A DNA stretch of 8,410 nucleotides from Acidimicrobiia bacterium UBA1281 (GTDB taxonomy: Bacteria > Actinomycetota > Acidimicrobiia > Actinomarinales > Actinomarinaceae), in contig DBUV01000068.1 in assembly GCA_002308095.1 (NCBI GenBank), positions 1-8,410 on the forward strand, in the 5' to 3' direction. This document shows positions 1 through 7,473 of this stretch, in pieces. The notes under the pieces were generated by a model. That model was not told where the DNA came from and did no database searches. It worked only from the letters and a program-made list of their open reading frames with translations. The translations under genes and the position numbers were made by a program. Every line of letters starts with the position of its first letter. Within the stretch, counting starts at the first letter, position 1.

Positions 1-19
1 ATAAGGGATAAATATAAAC

Positions 20-832
20 ATGGCAACACCAACAACAAGAGAACAGTTAAAAGAATACGCTTTAAGAGCATTAGGTCAACCTGTTATAGAAATTAACGTT
101 GACAATGATCAATTAGAGGATAGACTTGATGAAGCTTTACAATATTATTCTCAATATCACATGAATGCAATAAGAAGATGTTATTTAAAATATCAATACA
201 CACAGGCAGATTATGATAGAATTGTGACTAATGGAGACGTATCAGAGTCACAAACTAAAAACTCGGTAACTACAACATGGAAAGAAAATCAAAATTACAT
301 AGTAGTTCCTGAATCAGTTATATCTGTCACTAATATATTTCCTTTTTCAAGTAAAGGAAGTTTGAATTTATTTGATGTAAGATATCAAATGAGACTAAAT
401 GATCTCTATGATTTTTCTTCAACATCGGTAGTTAATTATGATATAGTAATGAGACAATTAGATTTTTTAGATCATATATTAGTAGGTGAAAAGCCATTAA
501 GATTTAATCAAAACGATAATAAATTATTCATTGATATGGATTGGAAAGAAGATTTACAAGTAGGTGAATTTTTAGTAATAGATTGTTTTAGAAAATTAGA
601 TCCAGAAACATTTACAGATGTATATAATGACCAATGGTTAAAAAGATATGTCACAACACTATTTAAAAAACAATGGGGAGCAAACCTATCTAAATTCAAC
701 GGCGTTGCTATGGTGGGTGGTGTGACTCTTAACGGAGGCCAAATATATTCTGAATCACTACAAGAGTGTGAAAAATTAGAAACAGAAATACGTACAACGT
801 TTGAAGAGCCTCATAACTTCATAATAGGGTAA
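20..832 (+). CDS. 13: Neck (head completion) protein, T4 gp13-like
   Basis: This is the 270-residue homologue of T4 gp13, a neck protein that with gp14 closes the head after DNA packaging and prepares it for tail joining. T4 gp13 is about 309 residues, so this is the shorter form I associate with marine T4-like phages. The N-terminus (MATPTTREQLKEYALRALG, then PVIEINVDNDQLEDRLDEAL at residues 21-40) is the family hallmark, a helical start with an acidic stretch. No signal peptide or membrane segment is visible. The ATG at 20 follows a possible Shine-Dalgarno AAGGGA at 3-8. The stop is six bases before gene 14, so the two are probably co-translated. Identification rests on remembered family sequence plus the conserved order 13-14-15-16-17; I am confident of it. 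Confidence 0.9.
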   Translation: MATPTTREQLKEYALRALGQPVIEINVDNDQLEDRLDEALQYYSQYHMNAIRRCYLKYQYTQADYDRIVTNGDVSESQTKNSVTTTWKENQNYIVVPESVISVTNIFPFSSKGSLNLFDVRYQMRLNDLYDFSSTSVVNYDIVMRQLDFLDHILVGEKPLRFNQNDNKLFIDMDWKEDLQVGEFLVIDCFRKLDPETFTDVYNDQWLKRYVTTLFKKQWGANLSKFNGVAMVGGVTLNGGQIYSESLQECEKLETEIRTTFEEPHNFIIG

Positions 833-838
833 ACAATT

Positions 839-1648
839 ATGGTAGTAATGAATCCATACTTTCAGCACGGAGATGGCATCGGAAATGCATCCGAAAAATA
901 TCTATACGAAGATTTAATCATAGAAGGATTAAAAATATATGGTAATTTAATTTACTATATGCCGAGAGATATTGTAAATAGAGATTTAGTATTGGGCGAA
1001 GATGTTAATAGTAAATTTAAAAATGCTTTTCCTATTGAAATGTATTTTGAGACTACTGAAGGATTTGCTGGTCAACAAGAATTAATCAATAAGTTTGGAT
1101 TAGAAATTAGAGAAGATACTACATTGATGGTATCTAAAAGACGTTTTCATAATAAGATAGACGTTAGAACAGAATTAAATGTAAAAGGTAGACCAAACGA
1201 AGGAGATATTTTATATTTTCCTTTAATGAATAGTTTTTTTGAAATTCAATTTGTTGAAGATCAAGAGCCATTTTTTCAATTAGGAAATTTACCAGTTTAT
1301 AAATTAAGGGTTACACGTTGGGAATACTCAAACGAAGGATTAGACACAGGCGTTCAAGGTATTGATGACAAAGATGAAGCTTATTCTACAAACTTATTAG
1401 TAGATAGAATACATCTAGAAGATGGCAAAGGTACTATTCAACTTGAACAAGACGACACATCTTCAGGAAATGCTAACTTCTTGATTAACGAAAGTTATGA
1501 TAGTACAAAGGTTACAGTTCAAACACAATCAACGTATGCACAAAATCTGGATTTAGATACAGCAGCTGGCTTTGATACAGCTACTGTAGCAGATGACGTG
1601 TTAGATTTCACAGAAAGAAATCCATTTGGGGAGGTAGATGAAGTATGA
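839..1648 (+). CDS. 14: Neck protein, T4 gp14-like
   Basis: This is a 269-residue homologue of T4 gp14 (256 residues), the second neck protein, which works with gp13 at the head-tail junction. Family-like segments are MNPYF at residues 4-8, EDLIIEGLKIYG (24-35) followed by YYMPRDIV (39-46), and the C-terminal DVLDFTERNPFGEVDEV. The start is slightly uncertain. ATG at 839 has a weak Shine-Dalgarno (AGGG, 826-829, inside the end of gene 13) at 9 bases. The in-frame ATG at 848 would give the MNPYF start that I recall as usual for homologues, but lies 18 bases from that site. The stop codon overlaps the next start as ATGA at 1645-1648, suggesting translational coupling to the small gene downstream. 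Confidence 0.9.
   Translation: MVVMNPYFQHGDGIGNASEKYLYEDLIIEGLKIYGNLIYYMPRDIVNRDLVLGEDVNSKFKNAFPIEMYFETTEGFAGQQELINKFGLEIREDTTLMVSKRRFHNKIDVRTELNVKGRPNEGDILYFPLMNSFFEIQFVEDQEPFFQLGNLPVYKLRVTRWEYSNEGLDTGVQGIDDKDEAYSTNLLVDRIHLEDGKGTIQLEQDDTSSGNANFLINESYDSTKVTVQTQSTYAQNLDLDTAAGFDTATVADDVLDFTERNPFGEVDEV
1628..1634 (+). promoter_or_regulatory. Strong ribosome-binding site for the small gene at 1645
   Basis: GGGGAGG lies inside the end of gene 14 and ends 10 bases before the ATG at 1645. A G-run of this kind is unusual in such AT-rich DNA and is among the best Shine-Dalgarno matches in the window. It also encodes the conserved C-terminal Gly-Glu-Val of gp14, so part of its conservation may be due to the protein. 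It is the main support for calling the short downstream frame a gene. Confidence 0.6.
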
Positions 1649-1821
1649 GAGACGTAAAATTATTAATGTCTTATGCCAGTAAACAAGCCAAAAAAATAAA
1701 AAATATGGAGTTGTTTAAAAATTTAAAAAAAGAAGTAGTTTCTGGTGCTCACGGCACAATGGACTATGTTTTTAAAAAAGGCAAAAATTCAGGCAAGACT
1801 CATAAAACAAAGGAAAAATAA
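1645..1821 (+). CDS. Small Lys-rich protein of unknown function between genes 14 and 15
   Basis: This 58-codon frame fills the whole space between genes 14 and 15. Its ATG overlaps the gene 14 stop (ATGA), and its TAA ends three bases before the gene 15 start. It has a strong Shine-Dalgarno (GGGGAGG, 1628-1634). The protein starts MRDVKLLMSYASKQAKKIKN. It contains 15 Lys and 1 Arg against 5 acidic residues, so it is strongly basic. Residues 1-32 look helical and amphipathic; the tail from about 44 is Lys/Gly/Thr-rich and probably disordered. There is no signal peptide, membrane segment or cysteine. I do not recognise it and it has no T4 counterpart at this position. The charge and setting would fit a nucleic-acid or neck-associated accessory protein, but that is inference only. 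The case for a real gene is packing, overlap and ribosome site. Confidence 0.7.
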   Translation: MRDVKLLMSYASKQAKKIKNMELFKNLKKEVVSGAHGTMDYVFKKGKNSGKTHKTKEK

Positions 1822-1824
1822 TAA

Positions 1825-2772
1825 ATGTTCGGCACACCGTTTTATAATGAAGGATTAAGAAAGATTATTATTGCTTTCGGTCAACTATTTAATAATATAG
1901 TTATTGAAAGTAAGAATAAAGATACTGGTGCCGTATTACAAAGAATAAAGGTGCCTTTAGCATATGCACCTAAAGAAAAGTTTTTAGTTCGTTTAGATCA
2001 ACAAGCAGAATTAAACGATAGATCATTTGCAGTCACTTTACCTAGAATGGGATTTGAGATATCAGGTTTATCTTATGATCCATCTAGGAAATTAACTAGA
2101 ATGCAAAAATTTAAACATGAAAAAACACCACTAACTAGAGATCAAAGAGTTGCTTTAATGGATCAAATAGCAATGGAAGATGATAGTGGTTTTATTATGT
2201 TAGAAGAAGCAAACACAGCAACAGGTAATGCTGAATATCCATTATTAGAAACATCACAAACAACTTTTGATGATTCTAAAAAAGCGTCTTTTAATTGGAC
2301 GCCTGTACCATATAATATAAGTTTAAATGTTTATTGTTTTACAGCAACTGCTGAAAATGGTTTACAAATAGTAGAACAAATATTACCTTTCTTTCAACCA
2401 GACTATACGGTAACAGTTAATGTTTTACCTGAAATGGGAATGAAAAGAGACGTGCCTATTATTTTAAATACTATAAATTATGAGGACAGTTATGATGGTG
2501 CTTTTACAAATAGAAGAGCAGTAATATATACAATGAATTTTACAGCGAAAACATACTTGTTTGGTCCTACAACTAATCAAGGTGTTATCAAAAAAGTACA
2601 ATCAGATTTATATGCTGATACAGATACAGTTAATACTCCTAGAGAGGAAAGAATAACTGTTATACCTAATCCACCAACAGCTGATGTGACAGATGATTTT
2701 GGATTTACAACAACTGTACAAAACTTTACAGATGGTAAAAAATATAATACAACAACAGGTAGTGATGAATAA
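1825..2772 (+). CDS. 15: Tail sheath stabiliser / tail terminator, T4 gp15-like
   Basis: This is a 315-residue homologue of T4 gp15 (272 residues), which forms a hexameric cap on the completed tube and sheath and joins the tail to the gp13/gp14 neck. Family-like segments are MFGTPFYNEGLRKIIIAFGQ at 1-20, VPLAYAPKEKFL (43-54), LPRMGFEISGLSYDPSRKLT (72-91), VPYNISLNVY (161-170), QIVEQILPFFQPDYTVTVNV (181-200) and FTAKTYLFGP (239-248). Residues of about 100-155, between the DPSRKLT and VPYNI segments, look longer than in the marine phage homologues I remember. The C-terminus after about 285 is Thr-rich and low in complexity. AAGGA at 1810-1814 precedes the ATG by 10 bases. Asn codons are almost all AAT (18 of 21 by hand count), unlike gene 18. 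Confidence 0.9.
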   Translation: MFGTPFYNEGLRKIIIAFGQLFNNIVIESKNKDTGAVLQRIKVPLAYAPKEKFLVRLDQQAELNDRSFAVTLPRMGFEISGLSYDPSRKLTRMQKFKHEKTPLTRDQRVALMDQIAMEDDSGFIMLEEANTATGNAEYPLLETSQTTFDDSKKASFNWTPVPYNISLNVYCFTATAENGLQIVEQILPFFQPDYTVTVNVLPEMGMKRDVPIILNTINYEDSYDGAFTNRRAVIYTMNFTAKTYLFGPTTNQGVIKKVQSDLYADTDTVNTPREERITVIPNPPTADVTDDFGFTTTVQNFTDGKKYNTTTGSDE

Positions 2773-2774
2773 TT

Positions 2775-3242
2775 ATGGCAAATTTAGAAGACAAAGTAAA
2801 TGAGATTTTAGGAATTGAGTCTACGGAAAAAGTAGAAGAAGCCAAAGAGTTTCAACCACCTGTGGAAAGACCAAAAGGTGATGTTGAAGTAAAAACAGAA
2901 AAAGATATTAATCAAGATTACTCTTATAGTAGAGATAGTTATTATAATCTAATAGATAAAGGTAATGAAGCTATTGAAGGAATATTAGAAATTGCAAAAG
3001 AAGGCCAACACCCTAGAGCATATGAAGTTGCCGGTCAATTAATTGGACAGGTTGGTGCTACTGTAGATAAATTACAAGATTTACAAAAAAAATTAAAAGA
3101 TTTAAAACAGGTACCAAAGACTGCAAATACAAACGTAAAAAATGCTCTTTTTGTTGGATCAACTGCCGAGTTGCAGAAAATGTTAAACAGAAAACAAGAA
3201 GATGAAACAATTGAAAAAAATATTACTCCCGAAAAGGAGTAG
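2775..3242 (+). CDS. 16: Small terminase subunit, T4 gp16-like
   Basis: This is a 155-residue protein in the gene 16 position, close in length to T4 gp16 (164 residues). gp16 forms rings that recognise concatemeric DNA and stimulate the gp17 ATPase during packaging. Residues 1-48 are acidic and probably flexible. Residues of about 50-112 look like a long helical, coiled-coil oligomerisation core, ending QDLQKKLKDLKQ. A conserved-looking segment NALFVGSTAELQKML lies at 123-137, followed by an acidic tail. The ATG comes two bases after the gene 15 stop with only a weak, distant AGG upstream, so translation may depend on coupling to gene 15. Small terminases diverge quickly, so the call relies on gene order as well as helical pattern and the VGSTAELQ segment. 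Confidence 0.85.
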   Translation: MANLEDKVNEILGIESTEKVEEAKEFQPPVERPKGDVEVKTEKDINQDYSYSRDSYYNLIDKGNEAIEGILEIAKEGQHPRAYEVAGQLIGQVGATVDKLQDLQKKLKDLKQVPKTANTNVKNALFVGSTAELQKMLNRKQEDETIEKNITPEKE

Positions 3243-3245
3243 AAA

Positions 3246-4877
3246 ATGAGTGAAGCATATTTAGGGAATCCTAACCTTAAAAAGGTTAATACTCCTGTTG
3301 AATACACACAAGAACAAATAGTAGAATATCAAAAGTGTGCTGGCGATCCAATATACTTTATGGAAAAATATATTCGTATTGTATCTCTTGATGAGGGTTT
3401 AGTGCCTTTTAATATGTACGATTTTCAAAAGAGAATTGTTGAGACTATTCACGATAACAGATTTACAATCTGTAAACTACCAAGACAATCAGGTAAATCA
3501 ACAACAACAATTTCATATCTGTTGCATTTTGCATTATTTAATCCTAATAGTAATATTGCTATTCTAGCAAACAAATCCTCAACAGCAAGAGATATATTAG
3601 GTAGATTACAACTTGCATATGAAAACTTACCAAAATGGTTACAACAAGGTGTAATAAATTGGAACAAAGGTAATATAGAATTAGAAAATAAGTCAACTAT
3701 TGTGGCGGCTGCTACATCATCAAGTGCTATCCGAGGTGGTTCTTTTAATATTATATTTCTTGATGAGTTTGCTTTCGTACCTACTAACATTGCCGAAATG
3801 TTTTTTAGTTCAGTTTATCCTACAATATCTGCTGGTACAAAAACTAAAATGATTATTGTATCTACACCTTATGGTATGAATATGTACTATAAGATTTGGA
3901 TGGATGCTATCAATAAAAAAAATGATTACAATCCAATTGAAGTACATTGGAGTGAGGTACCAGGCCGTGATGAAAAATGGAAAGAACAAACAATACGTAA
4001 TACAAGTGAGGAACAATTTCAACAAGAGTTTGAGTGTGAATTTTTAGGTTCTGTAAATACTTTAATATCAGCTGCTAAAATAAAATCAACACCTTACATG
4101 ACGCCAATTAAATCGGCACAAGGAGTTGACATATATGAAGACGCAATCAAAGGCAATACTTACGTTTGTTCAGTTGATGTATCACGTGGTGTAGATAAAG
4201 ATTATTCTGCTTTTATAATATTTGATGTCACTAAAATGCCTTATAAAGTTGTAGCCAAATATAGAAGTAATGAAATTAAACCTTTTGTATTTCCTAATAT
4301 AATATCTAAAGTTTGTAAGAATTATAATGAGGCACATATATTAACAGAGGTAAACGATATAGGTCAACAAGTTGCAGAAGCTTTACAGTTTGAGATTGAA
4401 TATCCTAATATACTAATGACTACTCAAAAAGGCCGTGCTGGTCAAATATTAGGCGCTATGTATAGTGGTCGTGGTTCATCTATAGGTGTTCGTATGACAA
4501 AGGCAATTAAGAAAGTTGGTTGTTCTAATCTAAAGACTTTGGTAGAAGGAGATAAGATAGTTGTTAATGATTTTAACATTATTCAGGAGATGTCAACGTT
4601 TACTAAAAGAGGCCAAAGCTGGCAGGCTGAAGACGGATCAAATGATGACTTAATGATGTGTTTAGTTATATTTGGTTGGTTGTCTAATCAACCTTATTTT
4701 AAAGAGTTGACTAATACAAATGCACGTCAAAAAATGTATGAGGAACAACGAAATTTAATAGAGCAGGATATGGCACCGTTCGGATTTGTAGACGATGGTG
4801 TGACCGATCCTGAAGACGAGGAAACAGTAGATGAATATGGTACAAGATGGTTTCCTGTCTCTAGAAAAGGGCAATAG
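3246..4877 (+). CDS. 17: Large terminase subunit (packaging ATPase-nuclease), T4 gp17-like
   Basis: This 543-residue protein is the motor that drives DNA into the prohead through the portal and cuts the concatemer. T4 gp17 is 610 residues; the difference appears to be mostly at the N-terminus. The ATPase domain covers roughly residues 1-270. Walker A is LPRQSGKST, with Lys84 and an Arg80 at the position of the T4 cis-arginine finger. Walker B is IIFLDEFAF, with Asp173 and the likely catalytic Glu174. Coupling motif III is VSTPYG (205-210). The RNase H-like nuclease domain follows. Its likely metal-binding acids are Asp311 (SVDVSRGVDKDY), Glu368 (LTEVND) and Asp467 or 468 (SNDDLMM), matching T4 D401, E458 and D542. 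All motifs are intact, so it should be active. A good Shine-Dalgarno (AAGGAG, 3234-3239) sits 6 bases before the ATG. Confidence 0.97.
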   Translation: MSEAYLGNPNLKKVNTPVEYTQEQIVEYQKCAGDPIYFMEKYIRIVSLDEGLVPFNMYDFQKRIVETIHDNRFTICKLPRQSGKSTTTISYLLHFALFNPNSNIAILANKSSTARDILGRLQLAYENLPKWLQQGVINWNKGNIELENKSTIVAAATSSSAIRGGSFNIIFLDEFAFVPTNIAEMFFSSVYPTISAGTKTKMIIVSTPYGMNMYYKIWMDAINKKNDYNPIEVHWSEVPGRDEKWKEQTIRNTSEEQFQQEFECEFLGSVNTLISAAKIKSTPYMTPIKSAQGVDIYEDAIKGNTYVCSVDVSRGVDKDYSAFIIFDVTKMPYKVVAKYRSNEIKPFVFPNIISKVCKNYNEAHILTEVNDIGQQVAEALQFEIEYPNILMTTQKGRAGQILGAMYSGRGSSIGVRMTKAIKKVGCSNLKTLVEGDKIVVNDFNIIQEMSTFTKRGQSWQAEDGSNDDLMMCLVIFGWLSNQPYFKELTNTNARQKMYEEQRNLIEQDMAPFGFVDDGVTDPEDEETVDEYGTRWFPVSRKGQ

Positions 4878-4893
4878 TCTATTTCTAGGTTAT

Positions 4894-4901
4894 TATAAAT
4901 A
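4894..4901 (+). promoter_or_regulatory. T4-type late promoter TATAAATA upstream of gene 18
   Basis: The octamer TATAAATA is an exact match to the T4 late-promoter consensus. T4 late promoters consist essentially of this -10-like element read by the phage sigma factor gp55 and need no -35 box. It lies in the longest intergenic gap of the window, on the coding strand, about 94 bases before the sheath ATG. I saw no second exact copy elsewhere in the window by eye. By analogy with T4, transcription would begin a few bases downstream, near 4907-4909. Confidence 0.75.
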
Positions 4902-4924
4902 TCTGTACTGGCTTTAAATATGGA

Positions 4925-4940
4925 TGTAAGAAAACTTACA
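4925..4940 (+). repeat. Small inverted repeat in the gene 18 leader
   Basis: TGTAAG and CTTACA form a perfect 6-bp inverted repeat around an AAAA loop. It would fold as a small hairpin near the 5' end of the transcript from the promoter at 4894-4901. No U-run follows, so it does not look like a terminator. A 5'-end stabilising hairpin is possible but is inference. Confidence 0.4.
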
Positions 4941-4964
4941 AAGTTGTGAATTATAATATATTAA

Positions 4965-4978
4965 TAATTAGCTAATTA
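4965..4978 (+). repeat. 14-bp palindrome TAATTAGCTAATTA before the gene 18 ribosome site
   Basis: This is a perfect palindrome whose end touches the AAAGAGGAG ribosome-binding site (4978-4986). As DNA it has the form of a site for a dimeric protein. As RNA it has no proper loop, so any hairpin would be weak. In such AT-rich DNA it may be chance. Confidence 0.3.
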
Positions 4979-4986
4979 AAGAGGAG
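4978..4986 (+). promoter_or_regulatory. Strong ribosome-binding site of gene 18
   Basis: AAAGAGGAG ends eight bases before the sheath ATG. The core AGAGGAGAA is repeated exactly in front of gene 19, whereas most other genes in the window have weaker or differently built sites. This fixes the gene 18 start at 4995. Confidence 0.75.
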
Positions 4987-4994
4987 AATAACCT

Positions 4995-6917
4995 ATGGCA
5001 TTTCAAGTATCACCAGGTGTTCTTGTACAGGAAAGAGACTTAACTAGAATCATTCCTGCTGTATCAACTTCAATAGGCGCTTTTGCTGGAGAATTCCGTA
5101 AAGGTCCTTTAGATGAGATTACATCAATCTCTAGTGAACAAGAGTTAGTAAGTGTTTTTGGAAAACCCGATTCAAGTAATTTTGAAGCGTTTTTTTCAGC
5201 TGCAAACTTCTTACAATATTCTAACGCATTAAGAGTAGTACGAGTACAAAATACTGGTTTAGCAAACGCAGCCGTTTCAGGTTCAGCAATTGCTATCAAA
5301 AATACACAAGACTACCAGGATAATTACAATACTGGTCAAGGTTCTGTCGGAGAATGGGCAGCTAGAACAGCAGGAGTTTGGGGCAACAGCCTTAAAGTTT
5401 CTGCTTGTCACAGCGCAACAGGTTTCCAAGAGGACGCAAAAACAACAGTAAACGATTCTTCTATGGCCGTTGGTCATACGACAGTGACGTTAACATCAGG
5501 AACTGGTTTTGCAGTCGGCGATATCGTTGAGTTTTCAACGAGTTCAGGCGGAACAGATTATGATGGTAGAAAATATAAAATAACAGCTATCAACACTAAC
5601 GACATAAGTTTTGTTAGAGCGGATACACTACAAGGTGGTTTACATCAAGTACCTGCTAACGGTGCAAACGTAAGAAGATTTTGGGAGTTCCATGAATTTG
5701 TTTCAGGAGCACCAGGAACATCTCCTTACGCTGCTACTAAATCAGGTGTAAATGATGAAATGCACGTTGTCGTGATAGACGAAGATGGTAGTATCACAGG
5801 TAAAACAGGAGAAGTAATTGAAGTTTACGATAGAGTATCAAAAGCTTCAGACGCAAAAACACCACAAGGTGATTCAAACTATGTAAGAGACGTAATTTAC
5901 AACAAGTCAAATTACATCTATTGGATGGATCATCATGCTTCAGGATCAAACCATGGTTCAGCAGCTGCAGGAATAACTTTCACAGCAGTTGATACACCAA
6001 AAACTGATTCATTAATAAACGGAGCTAATGGTTCAACAGCAACAGTTGGCGAAATAAAAACTGCTTACGAAAAATTTGCAGACGCAGAAACAGTTGATGT
6101 TGGTCTAATCATTGGTGGAGCTTGCAACGCTACTCACATTGACGACCTAATAACATTAGCAGAGAACAGAAAAGACGCTATCGCATTCGTATCTCCAGAG
6201 AGAGCAGATGTAGTTAATATAGCTTCTTCAATCACACAAACACAAAACGTTAAAGCATTTATGAGCGGTATTCGTTCTTCATCTTACGTAGTGTTAGATA
6301 GTGGTTACAAATATCAATACGACAGATACAATGACGTATACAGATTTGTACCATTAAATGGTGATATGGCTGGTCTTTCTGCTAGAACAGATTTAATCGC
6401 AGACAGCTGGTTTTCTCCAGCAGGATTAAACAGAGGTGTTATCAGAGGCGCTGTTAAGTTAGCATACAATCCAAGTAAATCACAAAGAGACGAATTGTAC
6501 AAAGCGAGAGTTAACCCAGTGGTTACATTCCCAGGTCAAGGTACAGTATTGTTTGGTGACAAAACTGGATTATCTGCTCCTTCAGCATTTGATAGAATCA
6601 ATGTAAGAAGACTGTTTATAGTTTTAGAGAAGGCAATCTCAACTGCTTCTAAATTTCAATTGTTTGAGTTTAACGATGAGTTTACAAGAGCAAACTTTAG
6701 AAACATTGTAGAGCCTTTTTTAAGAGAAGTACAAGGTAGACGAGGGATCACAGACTTTTTAGTAGTTTGTGATGAAACTAACAACACAGGTGAAGTAATT
6801 GATAGAAACGAGTTTATAGCGGAGATTTTCATTAAACCTGCTAGAAGCATTAACTTTATCACTTTACAATTCATCGCAACACGAACAGGCGTCTCTTTTG
6901 AAGAGGTTGCAGGTTAA
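4995..6917 (+). CDS. 18: Contractile tail sheath protein, T4 gp18-like
   Basis: This 640-residue protein is the sheath subunit (T4 gp18, 659 residues). It stacks as hexameric rings around the gp19 tube and contracts at infection. The N-terminus MAFQVSPGVLVQERDLT and the C-terminal third are the conserved core that packs on the tube. The latter includes WFSPAGLNRG (472-481), VNPVVTFPGQGTVLFGDKT (506-524), NVRRLFIVLEKAI (536-548), EPFLREV (573-579) and ITLQFIATRTGVSFEEV (622-638). Residues of about 155-230 (TVTLTSGTGFAVGDIVEF and following) look like a small beta-rich outer domain, and residues of about 230-400 make up the rest of the protruding part. Codon use differs from the genes to the left: among Asn codons in the first roughly 420 codons I count about 16 AAC to 9 AAT. 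This fits high expression from the promoter at 4894-4901. The protein is complete with no odd break. Confidence 0.96.
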   Translation: MAFQVSPGVLVQERDLTRIIPAVSTSIGAFAGEFRKGPLDEITSISSEQELVSVFGKPDSSNFEAFFSAANFLQYSNALRVVRVQNTGLANAAVSGSAIAIKNTQDYQDNYNTGQGSVGEWAARTAGVWGNSLKVSACHSATGFQEDAKTTVNDSSMAVGHTTVTLTSGTGFAVGDIVEFSTSSGGTDYDGRKYKITAINTNDISFVRADTLQGGLHQVPANGANVRRFWEFHEFVSGAPGTSPYAATKSGVNDEMHVVVIDEDGSITGKTGEVIEVYDRVSKASDAKTPQGDSNYVRDVIYNKSNYIYWMDHHASGSNHGSAAAGITFTAVDTPKTDSLINGANGSTATVGEIKTAYEKFADAETVDVGLIIGGACNATHIDDLITLAENRKDAIAFVSPERADVVNIASSITQTQNVKAFMSGIRSSSYVVLDSGYKYQYDRYNDVYRFVPLNGDMAGLSARTDLIADSWFSPAGLNRGVIRGAVKLAYNPSKSQRDELYKARVNPVVTFPGQGTVLFGDKTGLSAPSAFDRINVRRLFIVLEKAISTASKFQLFEFNDEFTRANFRNIVEPFLREVQGRRGITDFLVVCDETNNTGEVIDRNEFIAEIFIKPARSINFITLQFIATRTGVSFEEVAG

Positions 6918-6918
6918 T

Positions 6919-6925
6919 AGAGGAG
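6919..6925 (+). promoter_or_regulatory. Strong ribosome-binding site of gene 19
   Basis: AGAGGAG begins two bases after the gene 18 stop and ends nine bases before the gene 19 ATG. Together with the following AA it repeats the gene 18 site, pointing to matched high translation of sheath and tube. Confidence 0.75.
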
Positions 6926-6934
6926 AAATAAAAA

Positions 6935-7462
6935 ATGGCAAACATTAACGATTTCAAAGCTAAACTTGCAGGTGGTGGCGCTAGAGCCAATCAGTTTAAG
7001 GTAACAATGCCTTTTCCTGGTTACGCACAAGTTGGTGGAGAAATAGAAGACTTAGCATTTTTATGTACAGCTACATCTATACCAAGTATGACCGTTGCTA
7101 ATATCAACGTTCCATTTAGAGGTAGAGCAATTAAAATTGCAGGTGACCGAACAATTCCGTCATGGTCAATTACGGTACTAAACGATACAAATTTCAAATT
7201 AAGAAATGCATTTGAAAGATGGCAGAATGGTATCAATAACATGACTGATAACGAGGGATTAACTAATCCAGTTGATTACCAAGTTGACGCATTTGTAGAT
7301 CATCTTGACAGAAATGGTAATAACATTAAATCGTATACTTTGAGAGGTTTATTTCCGACAGAGATCGGTGGTATTGATTTAAGTATGGGCGAAACGACAG
7401 AAATAGAAACTTTTGGCGTGACGTTTGAGTATCAATACTTTGAAACAAACACTACAACGTAA
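6935..7462 (+). CDS. 19: Tail tube protein, T4 gp19-like
   Basis: This 175-residue protein is the inner tail tube subunit (T4 gp19, 163 residues; T4-like tail tube family). Hexamers stack into the channel that DNA passes through, and the sheath assembles on it. Family-like segments are ARANQFKVTMPFPG (16-29), a hydrophobic CTATSIPSMTVANINVPFRG (44-63), GDRTIPSWSITVLND (70-84), then LRNAFERWQNGINN (89-102) and the closing ETFGVTFEYQYFE (158-170). The pattern is that of the beta-sandwich tube fold. It lies 17 bases after gene 18, is read from its own strong ribosome site, and is followed at once by a terminator-like hairpin. About half of its 17 Asn codons are AAC (8 by hand count), resembling gene 18 rather than genes 15 or 20. 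Confidence 0.95.
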   Translation: MANINDFKAKLAGGGARANQFKVTMPFPGYAQVGGEIEDLAFLCTATSIPSMTVANINVPFRGRAIKIAGDRTIPSWSITVLNDTNFKLRNAFERWQNGINNMTDNEGLTNPVDYQVDAFVDHLDRNGNNIKSYTLRGLFPTEIGGIDLSMGETTEIETFGVTFEYQYFETNTTT

Positions 7463-7473
7463 TACACAAAATT

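Noticed and set aside
7..14. GATAAATA just before gene 13, a possible late promoter
   Set aside because: It differs from TATAAATA at the first base and lies five bases before the ATG. A transcript starting there would lack the ribosome-binding site. The true upstream context is outside the window.
3449..3790. 113-codon open frame on the minus strand
   Set aside because: It lies wholly inside gene 17 opposite the Walker A and B region, has no ribosome site or family resemblance, and is explained by the AT-rich codon use of the real gene.
4861..4888. Inverted repeat CTAGAAA / TTTCTAG spanning the gene 17 stop, a possible terminator
   Set aside because: The stem is only 7 AT-rich base pairs with a 14-base loop and no T-run follows, so it is too weak to call.
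4920..4949. Nine-codon mini-frame (ATG to TGA) in the gene 18 leader, a possible leader peptide
   Set aside because: No Shine-Dalgarno precedes it, and short ATG-to-stop frames are common by chance. It overlaps the hairpin, which explains part of its sequence.
5003..5299. 98-codon open frame on the minus strand
   Set aside because: It is antisense to the conserved start of the sheath gene, with no recognisable protein features. The other minus-strand frames in the window are rejected on the same grounds.
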